Below the pieces are notes generated by a model. It was not told the DNA's origin. It did not search any database and worked only from the letters and a program-made list of their open reading frames with translations. The position numbers and the translations under genes are program-made. DNA of 64,000 nucleotides from positions 27,248,501 to 27,312,500 of the forward strand of contig OY756957.1 in assembly GCA_963580455.1 (NCBI GenBank), in the 5' to 3' direction. Shown here one piece after another: positions 26,110-39,298 of this stretch. Source of the DNA: Euonymus europaeus. Its lineage: Eukaryota; Streptophyta; Magnoliopsida; Celastrales; Celastraceae. How positions within the stretch are numbered: position 1 is the stretch's first letter; the number at the start of each line of letters is the position of its first letter.

Positions 26110-28497
26110 ATGGAACAGTTTTCTTCATTCCAAGGTTATGGGAATGACATTACCGGACAATTGGGATTGATTTGGCAGCAACTGAAAGCGCCATTGATCG
26201 TCCCGGTTTTGAACCTGTTAGTAGTGTTGTGTTTGACAATGTCTGTGATGCTTTTTGTTGAGAGGGTGTACATGGGTGTTGTGATAGTTTTTGTGAAGTT
26301 TTTTGGTCGAAAACCCGAAAAGAAATACAGGTGGGAGACTATCAGGGATGATGTTGAGTTTGGAAATTCTGCTTATCCAATGGTGTTAGTGCAAATTCCA
26401 ATGTACAATGAAAAAGAGGTACCTATACATACATATATGCATATATACCAAAACCATAAACTAGTTTTTGTTGTGAAGTTTGCTGTCAAGGGCTCGTGTT
26501 CACTCTTTTTGTTGTTTTTGATGCAGGTCTATCAGCTATCTATTGGTGCTGCTTGTGGGCTTTCGTGGCCGTCTAATCGAATCATCGTTCAAGTTCTTGA
26601 TGATTCAACAGACCCCACAATCAAGGTATTGTGCAACTATCTTACTTCAAGTGCATCAATAATGAAAAAGAACTCTCTCTCTTTTTTTTATGCGGGTTTG
26701 TCTGTTTTTTGTTGGATAGGATTTAGTGGAGCTAGAATGCCAGAGATGGGCAAGCAAAGGCATTAACATTAAGTATGAGATTAGAGACAACAGAAATGGG
26801 TACAAAGCAGGAGCTCTTAAAGAAGGAATGAAGCATAGTTATGTTAAACAATGTGACTACGTTGCCATCTTTGATGCTGATTTCCAACCCGAACCCGATT
26901 TTCTCTGGCGCACCATTCCATTTCTTGTCCACAACCTGGAAATTGCCCTTGTTCAAGCCCGCTGGAAATTCGGTAATAAACCTCAATCTTCTTAGGATTT
27001 GTGCTATTTAATTCATTTTGTTTTTGATGTAATTAGTGTTGATGCTGTGCTTGCTGGATTGTAATTGCAGTCAATGCAGATGAATGCTTAATGACAAGAA
27101 TGCAAGAGATGTCATTGGATTATCATTTCACAGTTGAACAAGAAGTTGGGTCTGCAACCTATGCCTTCTTTGGTTTCAATGGTAAAAACTAAAAACCAAT
27201 TTCATCAAAGTTTATTACAGTTTCTATCATTCTAACTCTGTAGAAAAGTCTTAATTGATTTTAGACATTGTAATGTAAATGGGGTTATCAAATGTAGGTA
27301 CTGCTGGTGTGTGGAGAATTTCAGCACTAAATGAATCCGGTGGATGGAAGGACCGGACGACAGTGGAGGACATGGATTTGGCTGTCCGAGCTAGTCTCCG
27401 AGGCTGGAAGTTTGTGTACCTTTCTGACCTAAAAGTAATATTTGAATCTCTTCTGAATATTATACAAACCTACATATATATAGACACACACACACACTTG
27501 TATAAAGAGATGTTGCTCTGAATATAATGGTAAAATGGGGCATTTCAGGTGAAGAATGAATTACCAAGTACATTCAAGGCCTATAGGTATCAGCAGCACA
27601 GATGGTCTTGTGGTCCTGCAAATCTGTTCAAGAAAATGGCAATGGAAATTTTAAGAAACAAGGTATGTTGATCAAAAAATCAGAATCTCCGAAAATGAGA
27701 ACGGATTGTTTAATCCATCCTGATAAGCTATGCTCATTTAGCCTGTTTTATTTTTTGTTCTTTTCCAGAGAGTCTCCCTTCAGAAGAAGTTGTATGTGAT
27801 ATACAGTTTCTTCTTCGTCCGGAAGATTGTGGCTCACATAGTAACATTTGTATTCTATTGCGTGGTTTTACCAGCAACTGTCTTCGTTCCAGAAGTCGAA
27901 GTCCCCAAATGGGGAGCTGTCTATGTTCCTTCTACAATCACTCTCCTGAATGCAGTTGGAACTCCAAGGTCAATTTCTTTTCTTGTTTGTTTGGTGAGAA
28001 AATTTCAATGCTGTCTAATATAATTCTGATGCTGCAGGTCTCTCCACTTAGTGGTCTTCTGGATCCTATTTGAGAATGTGATGTCATTGCACAGAACTAA
28101 AGCAACATTCATAGGTTTGCTGGAGGTAGGAAGAGTGAATGAATGGGTTGTCACTGAAAAATTAGGAGATGTTCTTAAGACAAAAATGGGTGCCAAGGTT
28201 CCCAAAAAACCTCGCATTCGGATTGGAGAAAGGTAATTCCTTCTGTTTTCACTAAAACTACATTTTTTTCATTAATCTTATGATGCAATAAAATGGTGAG
28301 AACATGTTCTGTTTCGTGGTTCCTTGTAAAACAGGCTACATTTGCTAGAACTAGCTGTTGGGGCATATCTCTTCTTCTGTGGATGCTATGATCTTGCTTT
28401 CGGAAAAAATCGATACTTCATATACCTCTTCCTCCAATCCATCGCCTTTTTCGTCGCTGGAGTCGGTTATGTTGGCACCTTTGTACCTAACATCTAG
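26110..28497 (+). CDS. CSLA: Glucomannan 4-beta-mannosyltransferase (cellulose synthase-like A), nine exons
   Basis: A Golgi glycosyltransferase family 2 enzyme that polymerises GDP-mannose and GDP-glucose into the (gluco)mannan backbone. Exons: 26110-26418, 26527-26625, 26720-26972, 27071-27181, 27298-27434, 27549-27662, 27769-27968, 28038-28232, 28335-28497. Phases agree and give 526 residues, against about 533 for Arabidopsis CSLA9. One or two N-terminal membrane segments (about 30-65) precede the catalytic loop. Donor-binding acidic motifs are DDS at 128-130 and DAD at 188-190 ([11 protein letters not shown]). The catalytic ED is at 281-282 ([10 protein letters not shown]), and QQHRW starts at 318 (QxxRW). 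Several membrane spans fill the C-terminal third. Nothing is missing. It lies closest to CSLA2/CSLA9-type sequences in my judgement; the exact member is uncertain. Confidence 0.96.
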
Positions 28498-29110
28498 CAG
28501 GAAAAAAACCACTGCAAGAATTGTTTCTGGAGTTTTTTCACCATTGTATCATCTTTATAGAGAATTTTTACTTTTGAACTCAGGTTTTGAAGCAAACACT
28601 GGCAGGTCTTCTTTGATAATTAGCATTAAGGCTTAAGGAAATATAGGCAAAGAAACTAATTACACAAATCACTGTTGTTCAAGAACTTGTATACAATCAA
28701 GCTGGACTAAAAGATGATATAAACCATCTCTGAATCCTCATCTTGGAGTATATTTTTCTCTTCACTATGCACATTTTTGTGTATATTCTTTCTTTACTGT
28801 CTGGTTTACAAGTTCCTGCAAGTACAAGAAATCGCCGCGAAATTCACAGGAGATTTAATATCGAATTTTACGAATTTCAGTAACTTAACAGGAAATTTAA
28901 CTATGTAAACTCCACCATAGCCATCCACATAAAAAGTGCTATTGATATCCACACAATTACTGTGATGAACTCAAAGTTGTTATAGAGTTAGGTGAGTCAT
29001 CCAAAACTCTCAACTCTTACTGCCAAAACCAACTATAAATAACCCCCAAAAAGAATGACACAAACAGATTATCAGAGTGAAAGAATCATACAATACTAAG
29101 AATTCTAGTT
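28498..29110. other. Intergenic region: CSLA 3' UTR and promoter of the eight-cysteine protein
   Basis: No coding frame of note. The sequence after the stop at 28497 is probably 3' UTR, and a TATA box lies at 29034. Confidence 0.55.
29034..29041 (+). promoter_or_regulatory. TATA box of the eight-cysteine protein gene
   Basis: TATAAATA lies 77 bases before the ATG at 29111, a normal distance for a short plant leader. Confidence 0.7.
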
Positions 29111-29401
29111 ATGGCAGCAGCCCTCAAGTCTCAGCTCTTTTTCGGCTTCCAAGCTGCAGCACTGCTTGTGTTGCTCATTGTGCTGGCAGTGGATACTCAA
29201 ATGGCTCAGGCACAGAACTGTCAGGCTCAGCTCACCAGCGTCAATGCTTGCGCGCCATTCGTGCTTCCTGGTGCCACTAACCCAAGCACAGACTGCTGCA
29301 ATGCACTCAGCTCAGTTCAACATGACTGCCTTTGCAGCACTTTTAGGATGGTCACTCACCTTCCGACACAGTGCAATCTCCCTACCATCAATTGCACGTA
29401 A
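29111..29401 (+). CDS. Secreted eight-cysteine (nsLTP-like) protein of the anther FIL1/MEN-8/A9 type
   Basis: A single exon of 96 residues. A signal peptide of about 35 residues, ending in AQAQ, precedes the mature domain. The eight Cys (37, 47, 62, 63, 73, 75, 88, 95) give the order C-x9-C-x14-CC-x9-CxC-x12-C-x6-C of the bifunctional inhibitor/lipid-transfer/seed-storage fold. Four disulfides would enclose a hydrophobic cavity. The motifs CAPFVLPGATNPSTDCC and QCNLP closely resemble the small stamen or tapetum proteins FIL1, MEN-8 and A9, so expression in anthers and a role in pollen-wall or lipid supply are inferred. The start is the first ATG after the TATA box. A possible intron lies only in the 3' UTR. 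Confidence 0.9.
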   Translation: MAAALKSQLFFGFQAAALLVLLIVLAVDTQMAQAQNCQAQLTSVNACAPFVLPGATNPSTDCCNALSSVQHDCLCSTFRMVTHLPTQCNLPTINCT

Positions 29402-30504
29402 CTAGTAAGTTTTTTAACTAACTCGTTTGGATCATCGAATTATCAGACTGATTATCTTTTGTGGTTACCTTCTCTGTTAGCAGATTGGAAATCAAGCTTG
29501 AAGAGGACATGAATGGCAAGCAAATAAATTTGAGTTTTCATGCTCTCTGTTTTTACGCTGTTTTTATTTTTCTTATCTAGAAGTATCCTGCTCTGTGATC
29601 ATGCTGAAATTTGGTGACAAAATAAAGAGAATACATGTTTGCAAAATTTGGTAACAATCACGAGTAACTCAAATGAGACTTTTGTGTTTGATATCTCATA
29701 TAGGGATTTCGAGTTCTCAAGCCTCCCGGCTCCCCCACCTCATTTTCCATGTACTACAAAAGCAAAAACAAAAATACTGTTTCAAGAAATAATAATAACT
29801 GTTGCTTCCCTTACACAAGACTTGCCACACAAGCCAGTCCTAAAGCTGTACTGGATCTGGACTTTCCAACCTGTCTGATGCTATATGCCACATTAATGAG
29901 TGGCACAAATGCAGCATACATAAAAGGTCTTTGTGATCATTCTACGTGCTGCGTAACCCACAATTCTCATTCCTGCACCATACAATCTACCGTGTTCCGT
30001 GTTCACTCTGGGCCGCTATGAAACCCCACCGACTTATCAAAGGTATTCACAATTCGCTAAAATTCCGAACATTTTATAGTCGAGGGAGACGCAACAAAGG
30101 GAAGAGAAGCATATAAAAACTTCAGTCTATCTATGAAATCTGGAGTCAATAATGCTTTCAAGGTAGTTCTACCAAACACAACCATTTTCGACTGGCTGTG
30201 GAAACTTGTTAGTAGTGAACTATATAAAAACAAACACCAAACTACCAGAGGACCAAAATCCAGAAGATTAAAGAAAAATATCATGCTACTTATTTAATTA
30301 AAGAATTGACCATCCGGAACACCCAGTAGATCAATTATCAACTTGTATGACTGAATGTCAAAAAATTGAAACTAAGATCATAGAACCTACAAAAATTAAA
30401 ACAAGCCTACTGTCCTAGCTTGCTGTAGCAGTTCTGAGACATTCTTGTTTATCTGCAACATGTCTTATTCCGACTCCTATGATCTGAGGCTAGTAATACA
30501 CCAA
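29402..30504. other. Intergenic region between convergent genes
   Basis: It holds the 3' ends of the eight-cysteine gene (plus) and the OTU gene (minus). Open frames at 29639-30021 and 30057-30284 lack any gene-like composition. No repeat was recognised. Confidence 0.5.
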
Positions 30505-32878
30505 TTAACAACACCCAACTTCTACAGGATTACTATTTGGTAGCTTTTTGTCCAAGCAAGTCTCAACTATGTCATAGTGACCATATCCATGAAAAAGCAC
30601 ATCAATGGGGCTCTCATTGTCCTTTTGATATTCTTCACCATAATTTGCTATGTTCACCAACTTACCTGAGGTTCTATCTTTCATGTAGACTGATATCAGT
30701 GTCCTGTACAATAAAGAGACATGTCATATGTAGAGGTCGAAAATAATAAAAAGCAAGCTAAGAAATGTCATAACTACAGGGCAAAACATCAATGACTTGT
30801 TTCCAATATGACAGAAAAATCAGACATCCATGTCAATGTACAAAAGAGAATTTTCCAGGAAATTTACATTAGAAACAACATCTCCAAGTTTATGCACATT
30901 AAACTAAGCTTAAGAACTTTTTCAATGAAAACAAGGAAAAATCAGAAAACCAACGCATGGGCTCATATCAAGTGTAAAAGATATAGAAAGGAGCGTCACC
31001 GTGGAGATTCCCAAATTAAAAAAATAAAAAAGAGAGACAAAACCTGAAGACACCAAAGCCTCGCTCTATGGAAAGAGGGGGTGGCATCAATTATTTGTTT
31101 CTCTCTCTTTCCTTTTGACTTTCAAATTGAAATGGGAGATCCCACTCGAGCCTCTCTCTTTGTAATCATTGCCAATGCCAAATTGTCAATCTAGTAAGCT
31201 AAAGGTCTCATAATTCATAAATGAAAGCAAGGGGAAGGAATATGAAATGGCTAAACTCCACGATGAAGCATTTTTGTTTGTCCCAGACATAATGTAGGCT
31301 TAAACGTACTTCAAAACATGAGAAGCCATCAGCAACTCAGGTTCTCCACCCCATACGTAAGTCTGCTGAATTCTCTTCACGTACATATCAAAGTCTTCTT
31401 CAATGAACCTGAAATAGAAGGTTAACAAATTAAGCACCACTAACAAATATACTAAGGTGGTGCTGAAAGTGCTGCCATTAATTAATAAAAAAATACCATT
31501 CCATTTCTTTCCGCCTCTTCAAAAGCTCATCCACGACCTACAAAATAAAGAATCAGTAGTTCAATACCAACTAGCATCAAATGTTTCATTATAACAAACC
31601 AAATTAAGGTTAAGGCTGCGAATAAGTAAATTTTCTTTATATATCTAACTCACTTGGGCTCTTAACTCATCGGCAAGTTCTCTTTGTCGATTCTCATCAG
31701 GTGCTTCTTCGCCATTTCTCAAGCATGCCCCATGAGCAATTGCTCTAAATAGGCACCGCCCATCTGCCATCACCCCTGCATTGATTGTCCTCAAATTAAA
31801 TTCCATACTCTATGTACATTTAAATTCATGTTGATATTTATGCCCTTTGATATTATTTAAGTCCTAGTACAGAAAAGTATCAAAGAATACTACACTCACT
31901 CTTTATATTGATTTGTTCACTGTCAGAATCAAAAACTTATGGGGGAAGTAGATTTCAATGATTTGAAAAGAATACACGTACAACCATACATATTATCAGT
32001 ATCGGTTTTACACCAAATCTGATCATGGCAGAACGCGCGTTTGAATGATTTACCAAATTGATATACGAAATTAACCAGACAGCAAACTCAATCAATTCAT
32101 GATCCTGCAAATTTTATGGATCAATTTGTCATTTTTTTTATTATCTAAAAGCATCCTGTATACCATGATGAGAAGGTCACAACAGTATAACAAATCAAAA
32201 ACTACATGCAAAGAACACATACACGTATAATAAACAATAATGGAGTAACCAACCTGTGACTTTGTAATCAGCAGACTTGTCATTTTTCTCTTCAGAACAC
32301 GTCACCGTTTCCTCCGTTGTTCTCTGCATCAATTCACAACCGCTAATCTTCCCCTCCACAACGCCACTGGTCTCTGCGTCCTCATAGATCAAATCGAACG
32401 GCGCGAGGCAGGCGCAGACTCCAAACATGAGCCAAGCAGAATCCGGCCGATGAAGCCACCGCGCAGGGCGAGCATCCCACGCGACATTCCACGAACCCTC
32501 CCCTCTCGGCTCCACCGGGCGCCTTAGGTCAATCCCTCGCCGACCGAAAGGGTACCAATGAAGCTGACCATTAATGACTAGTTCGGACACCAGGAGCGGT
32601 CTGATGCGAGTCGAGGAAGGAAGGATTCCGTGCCATATAGCCGAAGCGCCACCGCCAACAGAGCCGTCGAGAGGACAGGCAGCGCTGGAGTGACGACGCA
32701 GACGGTTGCTGGTGGAATCAAGGAAACGAATCGGGCTCTGCACGAGCCGACAGTGGTGAGGCGCCGCCGAGCCGTGGAGGAGATTGTGAGAGCTGAGGAT
32801 CCAAGGCTTGGGGCGCGCAAACAGTACACCAAGCATATCAGTGGCGGTATTTACTATCTTACACGTACAAGTGATCAC
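30505..32878 (-). CDS. OTU-domain cysteine protease (deubiquitinase), five exons
   Basis: The enzyme should cleave ubiquitin from substrates. Exons in gene order are 32878-32254, 31775-31654, 31537-31497, 31408-31310 and 30703-30505. Phases fit and give 361 residues. Residues 1-208 are an N-terminal extension rich in Arg, His and Trp, perhaps an organelle-targeting or regulatory part. The OTU domain follows: Asp213 and nucleophile Cys216 in VMADGRCLFRAIAHG, a central ELADELRAQVVDELLKRR helix, WGGEPELLMASHVL, and the catalytic His338 in FHGYGHYD. The arrangement matches plant OTU3/OTU4-type enzymes. The start is the first ATG; a second in-frame ATG 14 codons later (MLGVLFARPKP) is also plausible. 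Introns hold nothing recognisable. Confidence 0.9.
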
Positions 32879-35800
32879 AAGCTTAATCTACGCACCCATC
32901 TGGAGCACTCCCAAAAAAGGCACAGCGACAGAGCATATATGTACTATGTAGCTCCTCCAACATTATCTTTCATTTCATGAGGGCAGAGACAAGGAGAAAA
33001 TTGTCCATTTCTCGTGTGGGGTCCATGAGGTATATACTATCAAAATATTCTAGATTGTTCTCTCTTTTTTCCAATTTTTTTTTTCCTTCATCTCTATGTA
33101 ATTTCATTTCAACAACATCTACTTCAGCCAATTTAAATTGGGACCCTTTTTTTACCATTAATTAAATAATATAAATTTCATTCCGATCCCACATTAACTT
33201 ACGAAATTTACTAAAAGTGTTTGAAAATCGTCCATCCACATGAAATACTCATGTGATTTAGTCTGTTTATTTGTTCAGATACATTTAAACATTGTCCAAA
33301 TATATCCTAAATTATTATTAACGTGATGTTAATGTTAGGTGTACTTTTACTTTTGCATAATGAATTGTCGAGGCTTATGCCTTTTTTATATAAAAAGAAA
33401 CATTGATATAAATGTATTTTTGATTTTTGAGAAAAATAAATTGATTAATATGTTGGGAGATTTCACTTAAATCAATGATATTTGATGAGAGTAGGTGTAG
33501 AGGCATGGCACAAGCGCATTACGCCTAACCTATCGTTGCATATTAAGAAACCAATACACAATATCAATTGAACATGTGTTAAATGCATGTCATATAGCTC
33601 TCTTCTTTTTACAAACTTAAAAGAATCAATCTAAAGTAATATATATTGTCACGTGCATGTTAACGAGAGTTGGTGCCTCACGTGCATAACGGCAAAGTTT
33701 ATGAAGAAATTAAAATGGTAGGTACTAGGTAGTTGAGGAAATAGTGTTGTCATGATTTCTCCACAATGGCGCCGCTATAGTGACACAAAAAGAAAAAATA
33801 TATTAAAGAAGGGATATATAATTATTAGGATATTTTAGTTTAGGGTCGTTTTAATTTGGTGGGTACGTAATGCTAATGTTATATATTAATCATCATAGAC
33901 AATGATATAGATTAGTGTTGATGTTTTGTGGTAGTTGATATTAATCTACTTGGTTTTATACTTTATGTTTGTAACATTTTGGCTTATATTAATGGATATT
34001 TAACCCTTTTTGAAACCCGGAAATAGTTAATCCTTTCACTTCTCATCAAACTTGCAACTCAAGTGTGGTCATTTCTTGAGAGAAATTAATTTTGGCGTGA
34101 GAATATGGCTACATTTTCGGTACAACATATTTTTTTGTCGTCGAAAGATATTTCATTTTTCAATTCAATCGTCAAATGTTCCAATGTTACGACTTGTCAC
34201 TTGTGATCTAGTGTTGAAGTTTGTTTTATTTTGATGACTTGGATAGATTTTAACCTTAGATTAGTGACTTAAAACGTTTGAATATTCAGTAATAAAAAAA
34301 TATAAATAACCCGATTACATTGACTATAGTCTATATATCTTCAACCAACTAAACTAGTCCGAGCAATCATTTTACATGTAAAAATAAAAGAAAAAATAGC
34401 ATATTCTATAAACTATTGATTGTTGTGATTGTCTTTGGTTCAACCTTCAAAGAAATAGCATGTTCCATCGTACTGGTAATATTGATTATCTTGTTCAAAG
34501 GAACGCTCTTGAACAATATAGTTCGTTTGATTATAATGGATTTTTCTTTCAAAAAAAATCTTCAAAGAAGAGCAATTAGACGTGGAAGTGTTGGACAATT
34601 CATAGATTTGTAGGAGAAACGCCAAACGACTGTTTGTCATGCGTGTAAATATGACCAATTTGCTATCCGTAAATTTGAAGTCAACATGTTAGGCTGGGTA
34701 TATATCGCGTGGCCTGGTTTGAGTTATATTCGACAACGACATAACCACATTCGCTTCGACTACGATTATGCCTCATTTGTTACTATTTGAGTTATCATCT
34801 ATTGCATCATATTGTTTATGATTTTTGTAGCATCACGACATTTGCACATAACCCTCTCCTTGACAGTTCAAAATACCAAATATATTCTCACAAATATCAT
34901 CGGTCCACCCCATTTCTCTGACACACGCAACTTTCGACTTGTCTCTCTATACCATCCTGACAGCCTTTCTTTGACGATCCCCTAAATTACGTTGATCATA
35001 TCGGACAAAGTCTCTTCTATCCCTAATGACTTGTTTGACCACTTGAACTATAAAAACCCAAACCATACGCCTAGTTTGGGGATCTTATTCTTTCTGATCT
35101 TCGAATCCTAAAAAAGCTCGCAAGTATTACAGGGAACTTCCATTGAAAACACTGCATCTTTACCTAAGATTGAATCCTACATACATATTGCATTCTATAT
35201 TACTTGTCACATTTTCTGGACTATTTGATACTTAGAGCTTCTTTGTTAGGCAGCACACATTTGTTAAGCTGTCCGACTCATGACATCCTGACCTTGATCA
35301 CAGGTTCTTAGTGACCTTTATTTACAAATCTTTGATCGTAGATTTTTCCCTCTACATAAGTATAATTTTTTTCAATATTTTTCCATGTTTTCGTTTAATT
35401 TGGGCTTGATGTTATTGACGACAGGAAAGTAACAGTTTTGTACTATATAATCTCCTTAATTCAACCAGTTTTAGGTTTCACTGATGACAGTTCTTCAATA
35501 TATAAGAAGATTAAAAGCCACAAAGCAAACTGGTGAGTTACAAAGCCATATATGTGGGGAAAGATCAAAGAAGCCGTCTTCATTGACTGTGCTGTGAGAA
35601 AGACAGATTTGGTGCCTTCACGATCTTTTCTACAGATGTTAAAGATGTGCATTCAGACCTAAAATGATGTGAGAAGCTTAATTAATTGAAATTAACAAAC
35701 AAAATTATTCAACTAACCAAAACAAAAGGTCTCTCGTCTGTTCTACTTCTTCCTTGACAAGTCTCCCTATTTCTCTCTCTTGAGTCTTGACCATGATCCA

Positions 35801-36385
35801 CTGCGTAGAATTTGAGTAAAAATGACGGTCAAGATTATATGTGTGTAAAAAGAAGAGTTCGCTTATTAATTATTTTACTTCCACATATATATAATAGTGT
35901 TAAACCCTTCATTGCTTGTCTTGTCTCCTCCATTTCTGTCAATCTCGCATTCTTTTTCACTCCACCATTTTCGTCTACTTCCCACAATACTTCACTCTCT
36001 TTAAGCCTGACTTTCTTTCTTTCTTTCCCTCTTCTCTTCTCTTCTCTTCTCCACTTTATCGCTGTATCTATATATTTCTTTATACCTAGCTCTATCTATA
36101 CACATGTGTATGTTTTGCGTGGGTAGTTCATAGCGAACTCTCGAAAAAGATCACATTTTTCGAGCATTTTTTGCAGTTTCTGTTTCTGGGTTCCCAAAAT
36201 TTTCTCTCCTCGTATGCTGATTCTGCCACTTTAGCTTCTGGGTTAGTGCAATTCTGTGTGTACTTCGTGATTTTATGGAGTCCTTGGTCGCTTTATTTGT
36301 GCAAATCAACTCCAGCGACTAGGAGTCCAAATGGGTTTCATTCTGTTTGATTGATTGATACCCAAAAGTTTGTTGTTTATGCAAT
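32879..36385. other. Intergenic region between divergent genes
   Basis: 3.5 kb of AT-rich DNA upstream of both the OTU gene (minus) and the gene at 36386 (plus). No convincing coding frame or named repeat was seen. From about 35,980 onward the sequence becomes pyrimidine-rich, which fits the leader of the right-hand gene. Confidence 0.5.
36011..36052 (+). repeat. CT-rich (CTTT)n/(TTCTC)n tract in a probable 5' leader
   Basis: Repeated CTTT and then TTCTC units form a pure pyrimidine tract about 335 bases before the start codon at 36386. Plant 5' leaders often carry such Y patches; a GAGA-type regulatory role on the other strand is possible. Confidence 0.7.
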
Positions 36386-37622
36386 ATGGAGGCTCAGCTG
36401 CAAAACCCTATTGAGGACTACACTGAAATTGGTCCCAATAACGACTACACTGAAACAGATACTAAACCATTCTCCATGAGGTGCATGATTATATTCCTCA
36501 TATGCTTCTTGATTGTGTCATTGATCATTTCATATTCTGATTAATCTCTGTTTAAGGTCATTATTTCATGTTGTTTTGTACTGCATATCCTTGATATTCT
36601 TAAGGTTGAGACTGTTATATATCTAGGGCTTTTTGGTCAAAATATGTTTTCTGTACAGTTCTTTTCTTTTTTCCTTCAGTGATTTATTGGTTTAATTTTT
36701 TGTATTTAGAGTACAATAGCATTTTTCAACTTGATATTTAAGTGAATCCTGATCCTGATATATAAAAATGCCACAAAAATATCATTTTCTTCTCAGTTTA
36801 ATATGCTGATTAAGTACTTTTATCCCATTTGAAACTCTGTTGTAGTACCTAAAGATAGACTAGTTTCTTCTGCTTCTGTAACTTGTAAGAATTCATATTC
36901 CTTAAATGATGATTTTGAGTTCACTGATGATGTCTTATAACATTTTTCAACAAATATTAATTATGTGTTTGGATTCTCAAAATTGGAAACTTTTTTCATT
37001 CTTTGCACAAAAAATGCCAATCGGCGACGATTAATTTTAAAGTATGGATTGCAGACAGTATGTTTGGGCTATTAGGCAGGAAGACATAATTCGTAGCTGG
37101 CCATTTCCAGTGAAATACTTGGAGATCTGTCTAAAGCATGGCATCAATAATATCTTACCATCGTTTGACCCTCACAAGCCTCTGCCTGCTGCTCTGTCGC
37201 TCCGCGGAGGAATAGGATTGAATTGTGCTCCTGAAGTTAATGTAGGTGCTGCTAAATCTCGCGAAAATAAAGCAACACTTGTGGTTGGTCGGACTCAGGA
37301 GAAACCTAGTAAATCAGAGGTTCTTCAGGATGATCGTTTGGAATCCTTTGATGGAAGTGGCTCTAAGTGTAAGAATGAATCAAGTAATGATCACTTTAGT
37401 TCTGATTTTTCTTCTGCTGTTGTAGTTCCCTCAATTTACATGTCAAGATCCCATCTTATTGATGAAAGTTGTGTATCACTAACATCTGACAAGAGACTGA
37501 GGCATAAGCGAAGGAAATGTAATCAGAAGCATAAGAAACGTTCCATGGCGGATATTTTGGCCGTAGCAAAGCCTTGTAATCTCGGAGATCTTTACGTACA
37601 AGCATCGAGAATCGAGCAGTAG
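36386..37622 (+). CDS. Unrecognised plant protein, probably nuclear, two exons
   Basis: Exon 1 (36386-36480) ends CCATGAG|gtgcat and exon 2 (37055-37622) follows TTGCAG. The join is in phase 2 and gives 220 residues. The N-terminus is acidic (IEDYTEIGPNNDYTETD). A well-formed segment at about 33-70, RQYVWAIRQEDIIRSWPFP followed by KYLEICLKHGI, looks like a small folded motif. The middle is Ser-rich and probably disordered. The C-terminus has a dense basic cluster (KRLRHKRRKCNQKHKKRS), likely a nuclear localisation signal, then ADILAVAKPCNLGDLYVQ. I do not recognise the family; it reads as a conserved plant-specific nuclear protein. The 574-bp intron shows nothing else. Confidence is in the gene, not in any function. 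Confidence 0.75.
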
Positions 37623-38200
37623 TTCAATAGAATGTGATGATGGTTATTAGAGCGAAAGATGCATACGGATGGTCTGCCTTGAGCATAACTGTGAACCCGA
37701 GATAGAGGAGACGATTCGTTCTACCAAACAAGACAGGCTGAAGAATTCAGTGAAAACTTAAGCAAAACTGCAAAAGCAAGTTATGAGACATTCACAAAAG
37801 CATTTGGCATGGGCCGCATGGCATCACTGATGAGGCCTCATAAATGTTCAATCTAATGGCCGAGAAAAGTTGTGAACATGATGGCTTAAGTGAAGCATGT
37901 TAATCGATGGATATTGTAAAGAGTTAAAAGATAGAACGAGGCAGGGACTTTCTGATGATATGACTCACAAAGGGTAATTGGGTGCTGATATTGTTACCTA
38001 CTCCACCCTTATAAGTGGATCCTATCAGGTAAGGAGAGTTTGAGCTGCAAAATATATTTATTTTACTAGTTTTCCAAAACAAAGATATTTTCAAGGGATT
38101 GCAGCTTCCCCCCACGATATTTATAGTGCATGTTGTTGAAATTAAAGATAATTGAGTAATTTTCTATTTGAATTACGTACAATCTGAAGATTAAGAAAAG

Positions 38201-38238
38201 GTAAGCCATGTGGCTTACGCTGAGCTTATAAGCTCAGC
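38201..38238. repeat. Two abutting perfect inverted repeats, probably the core of a MITE remnant
   Basis: 38201-38218 has 8-bp arms (GTAAGCCA / TGGCTTAC) around two bases. Directly next to it, 38219-38238 is a perfect 20-bp palindrome (GCTGAGCTTATAAGCTCAGC). About 40 bases on, TTTACCAAACAAACACTT resembles the end of plant hAT-like MITEs, whose interiors often carry AGCTTATAAGCT. The left end was not found. Confidence 0.55.
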
Positions 38239-39298
38239 TTCTCTGCACATCAACTTATATTCTGTAAGACATACTCTTTACCAAACAAACACTTAAATGA
38301 GCAGAAAAAATGTTTTTAAGTGATTGGCTATATGATGTATTACACCTTCTATCTTTTAGTCGAATCATTTGAGCCGGACTTGATACAACTTGGTGACACC
38401 ATCCAATTCCGGTTATAGAGATTTCGTGTATCGGTATTTTAAGTTCATCATTGCATCTCTTGTTTCCTTTTTTTCATGGATGAAAAATCCCATGAGTTAT
38501 TTCCTCTGAGACTCCTTATCTGTCACTTTTTGTTTGATGAAACCATATATCTAGTACATTTAAGCAGAAATTTCACATCTTATTCTCTCCATATTATTAT
38601 GTTGATAAGTATGGGACTGCATATATGGTTTTGATGTTACTTGGGATTAATAATATACATCTGATCTCGACGAATTGAATTCCGATATCGACTAAGATTT
38701 AGTTCTCCTTATAAGTTAAGATGTGTACACCAAAATCTGTATTCTTGTAACATCTATATATACACATAAATATGTATTAGCTTTAAACATGTTTCTTGCC
38801 ATTTAAATCTTCTGCAAGTCTCCAAGGCTTCTTGCTTGCCACATGATACTTTCAAGGAAAGTTCTGTTTGTAGGAAGTAAGATATAAATTGAGGACCAAT
38901 TTGATTTGTGCACAAAAGGCAGTGATTCCCAACATCTATTTGGGTCATAAAAAGTCAGAAAAAAAATTCCATTCAAATGTTGATCCTCATCTCTTGTTTG
39001 CTTTTTTGGTATCATTAGAAAGTTTAATCTTGTTATTGTTCATAAACAGGAATCTATTCTTTTAATTTATTTCTAAATTTGCATTGGAAATTTTATGTTT
39101 CCCACTATTGATCTGTGTTCCTGTTAATTAATTTACACTTGAAGTGCTTCCCTTGAAAGGTTATTCTTAATATTTTTGAATGTTTTTGCTTCCTCTTGCA
39201 TCTTTAAAACCAATGCAATTATATGTAGAAACCACAATGTTTTCTTATCAAGCCTTTACACATTAGCAATTATAGGTAGAGATAGCCTCTTATTAAAG

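Noticed and set aside
26732..26986. Minus-strand frame within the CSLA gene
   Set aside because: It is antisense to exon 3, which carries the catalytic DAD motif.
32630..32980. 116-residue plus-strand open frame
   Set aside because: It overlaps exon 1 of the OTU gene on the other strand, which joins in phase to a complete OTU domain; the plus frame has no partner.
34700..35200. Possible long terminal repeat or retroelement in the OTU upstream region
   Set aside because: Slightly GC-richer sequence was noticed, but no primer-binding site, paired repeat or coding similarity could be seen.
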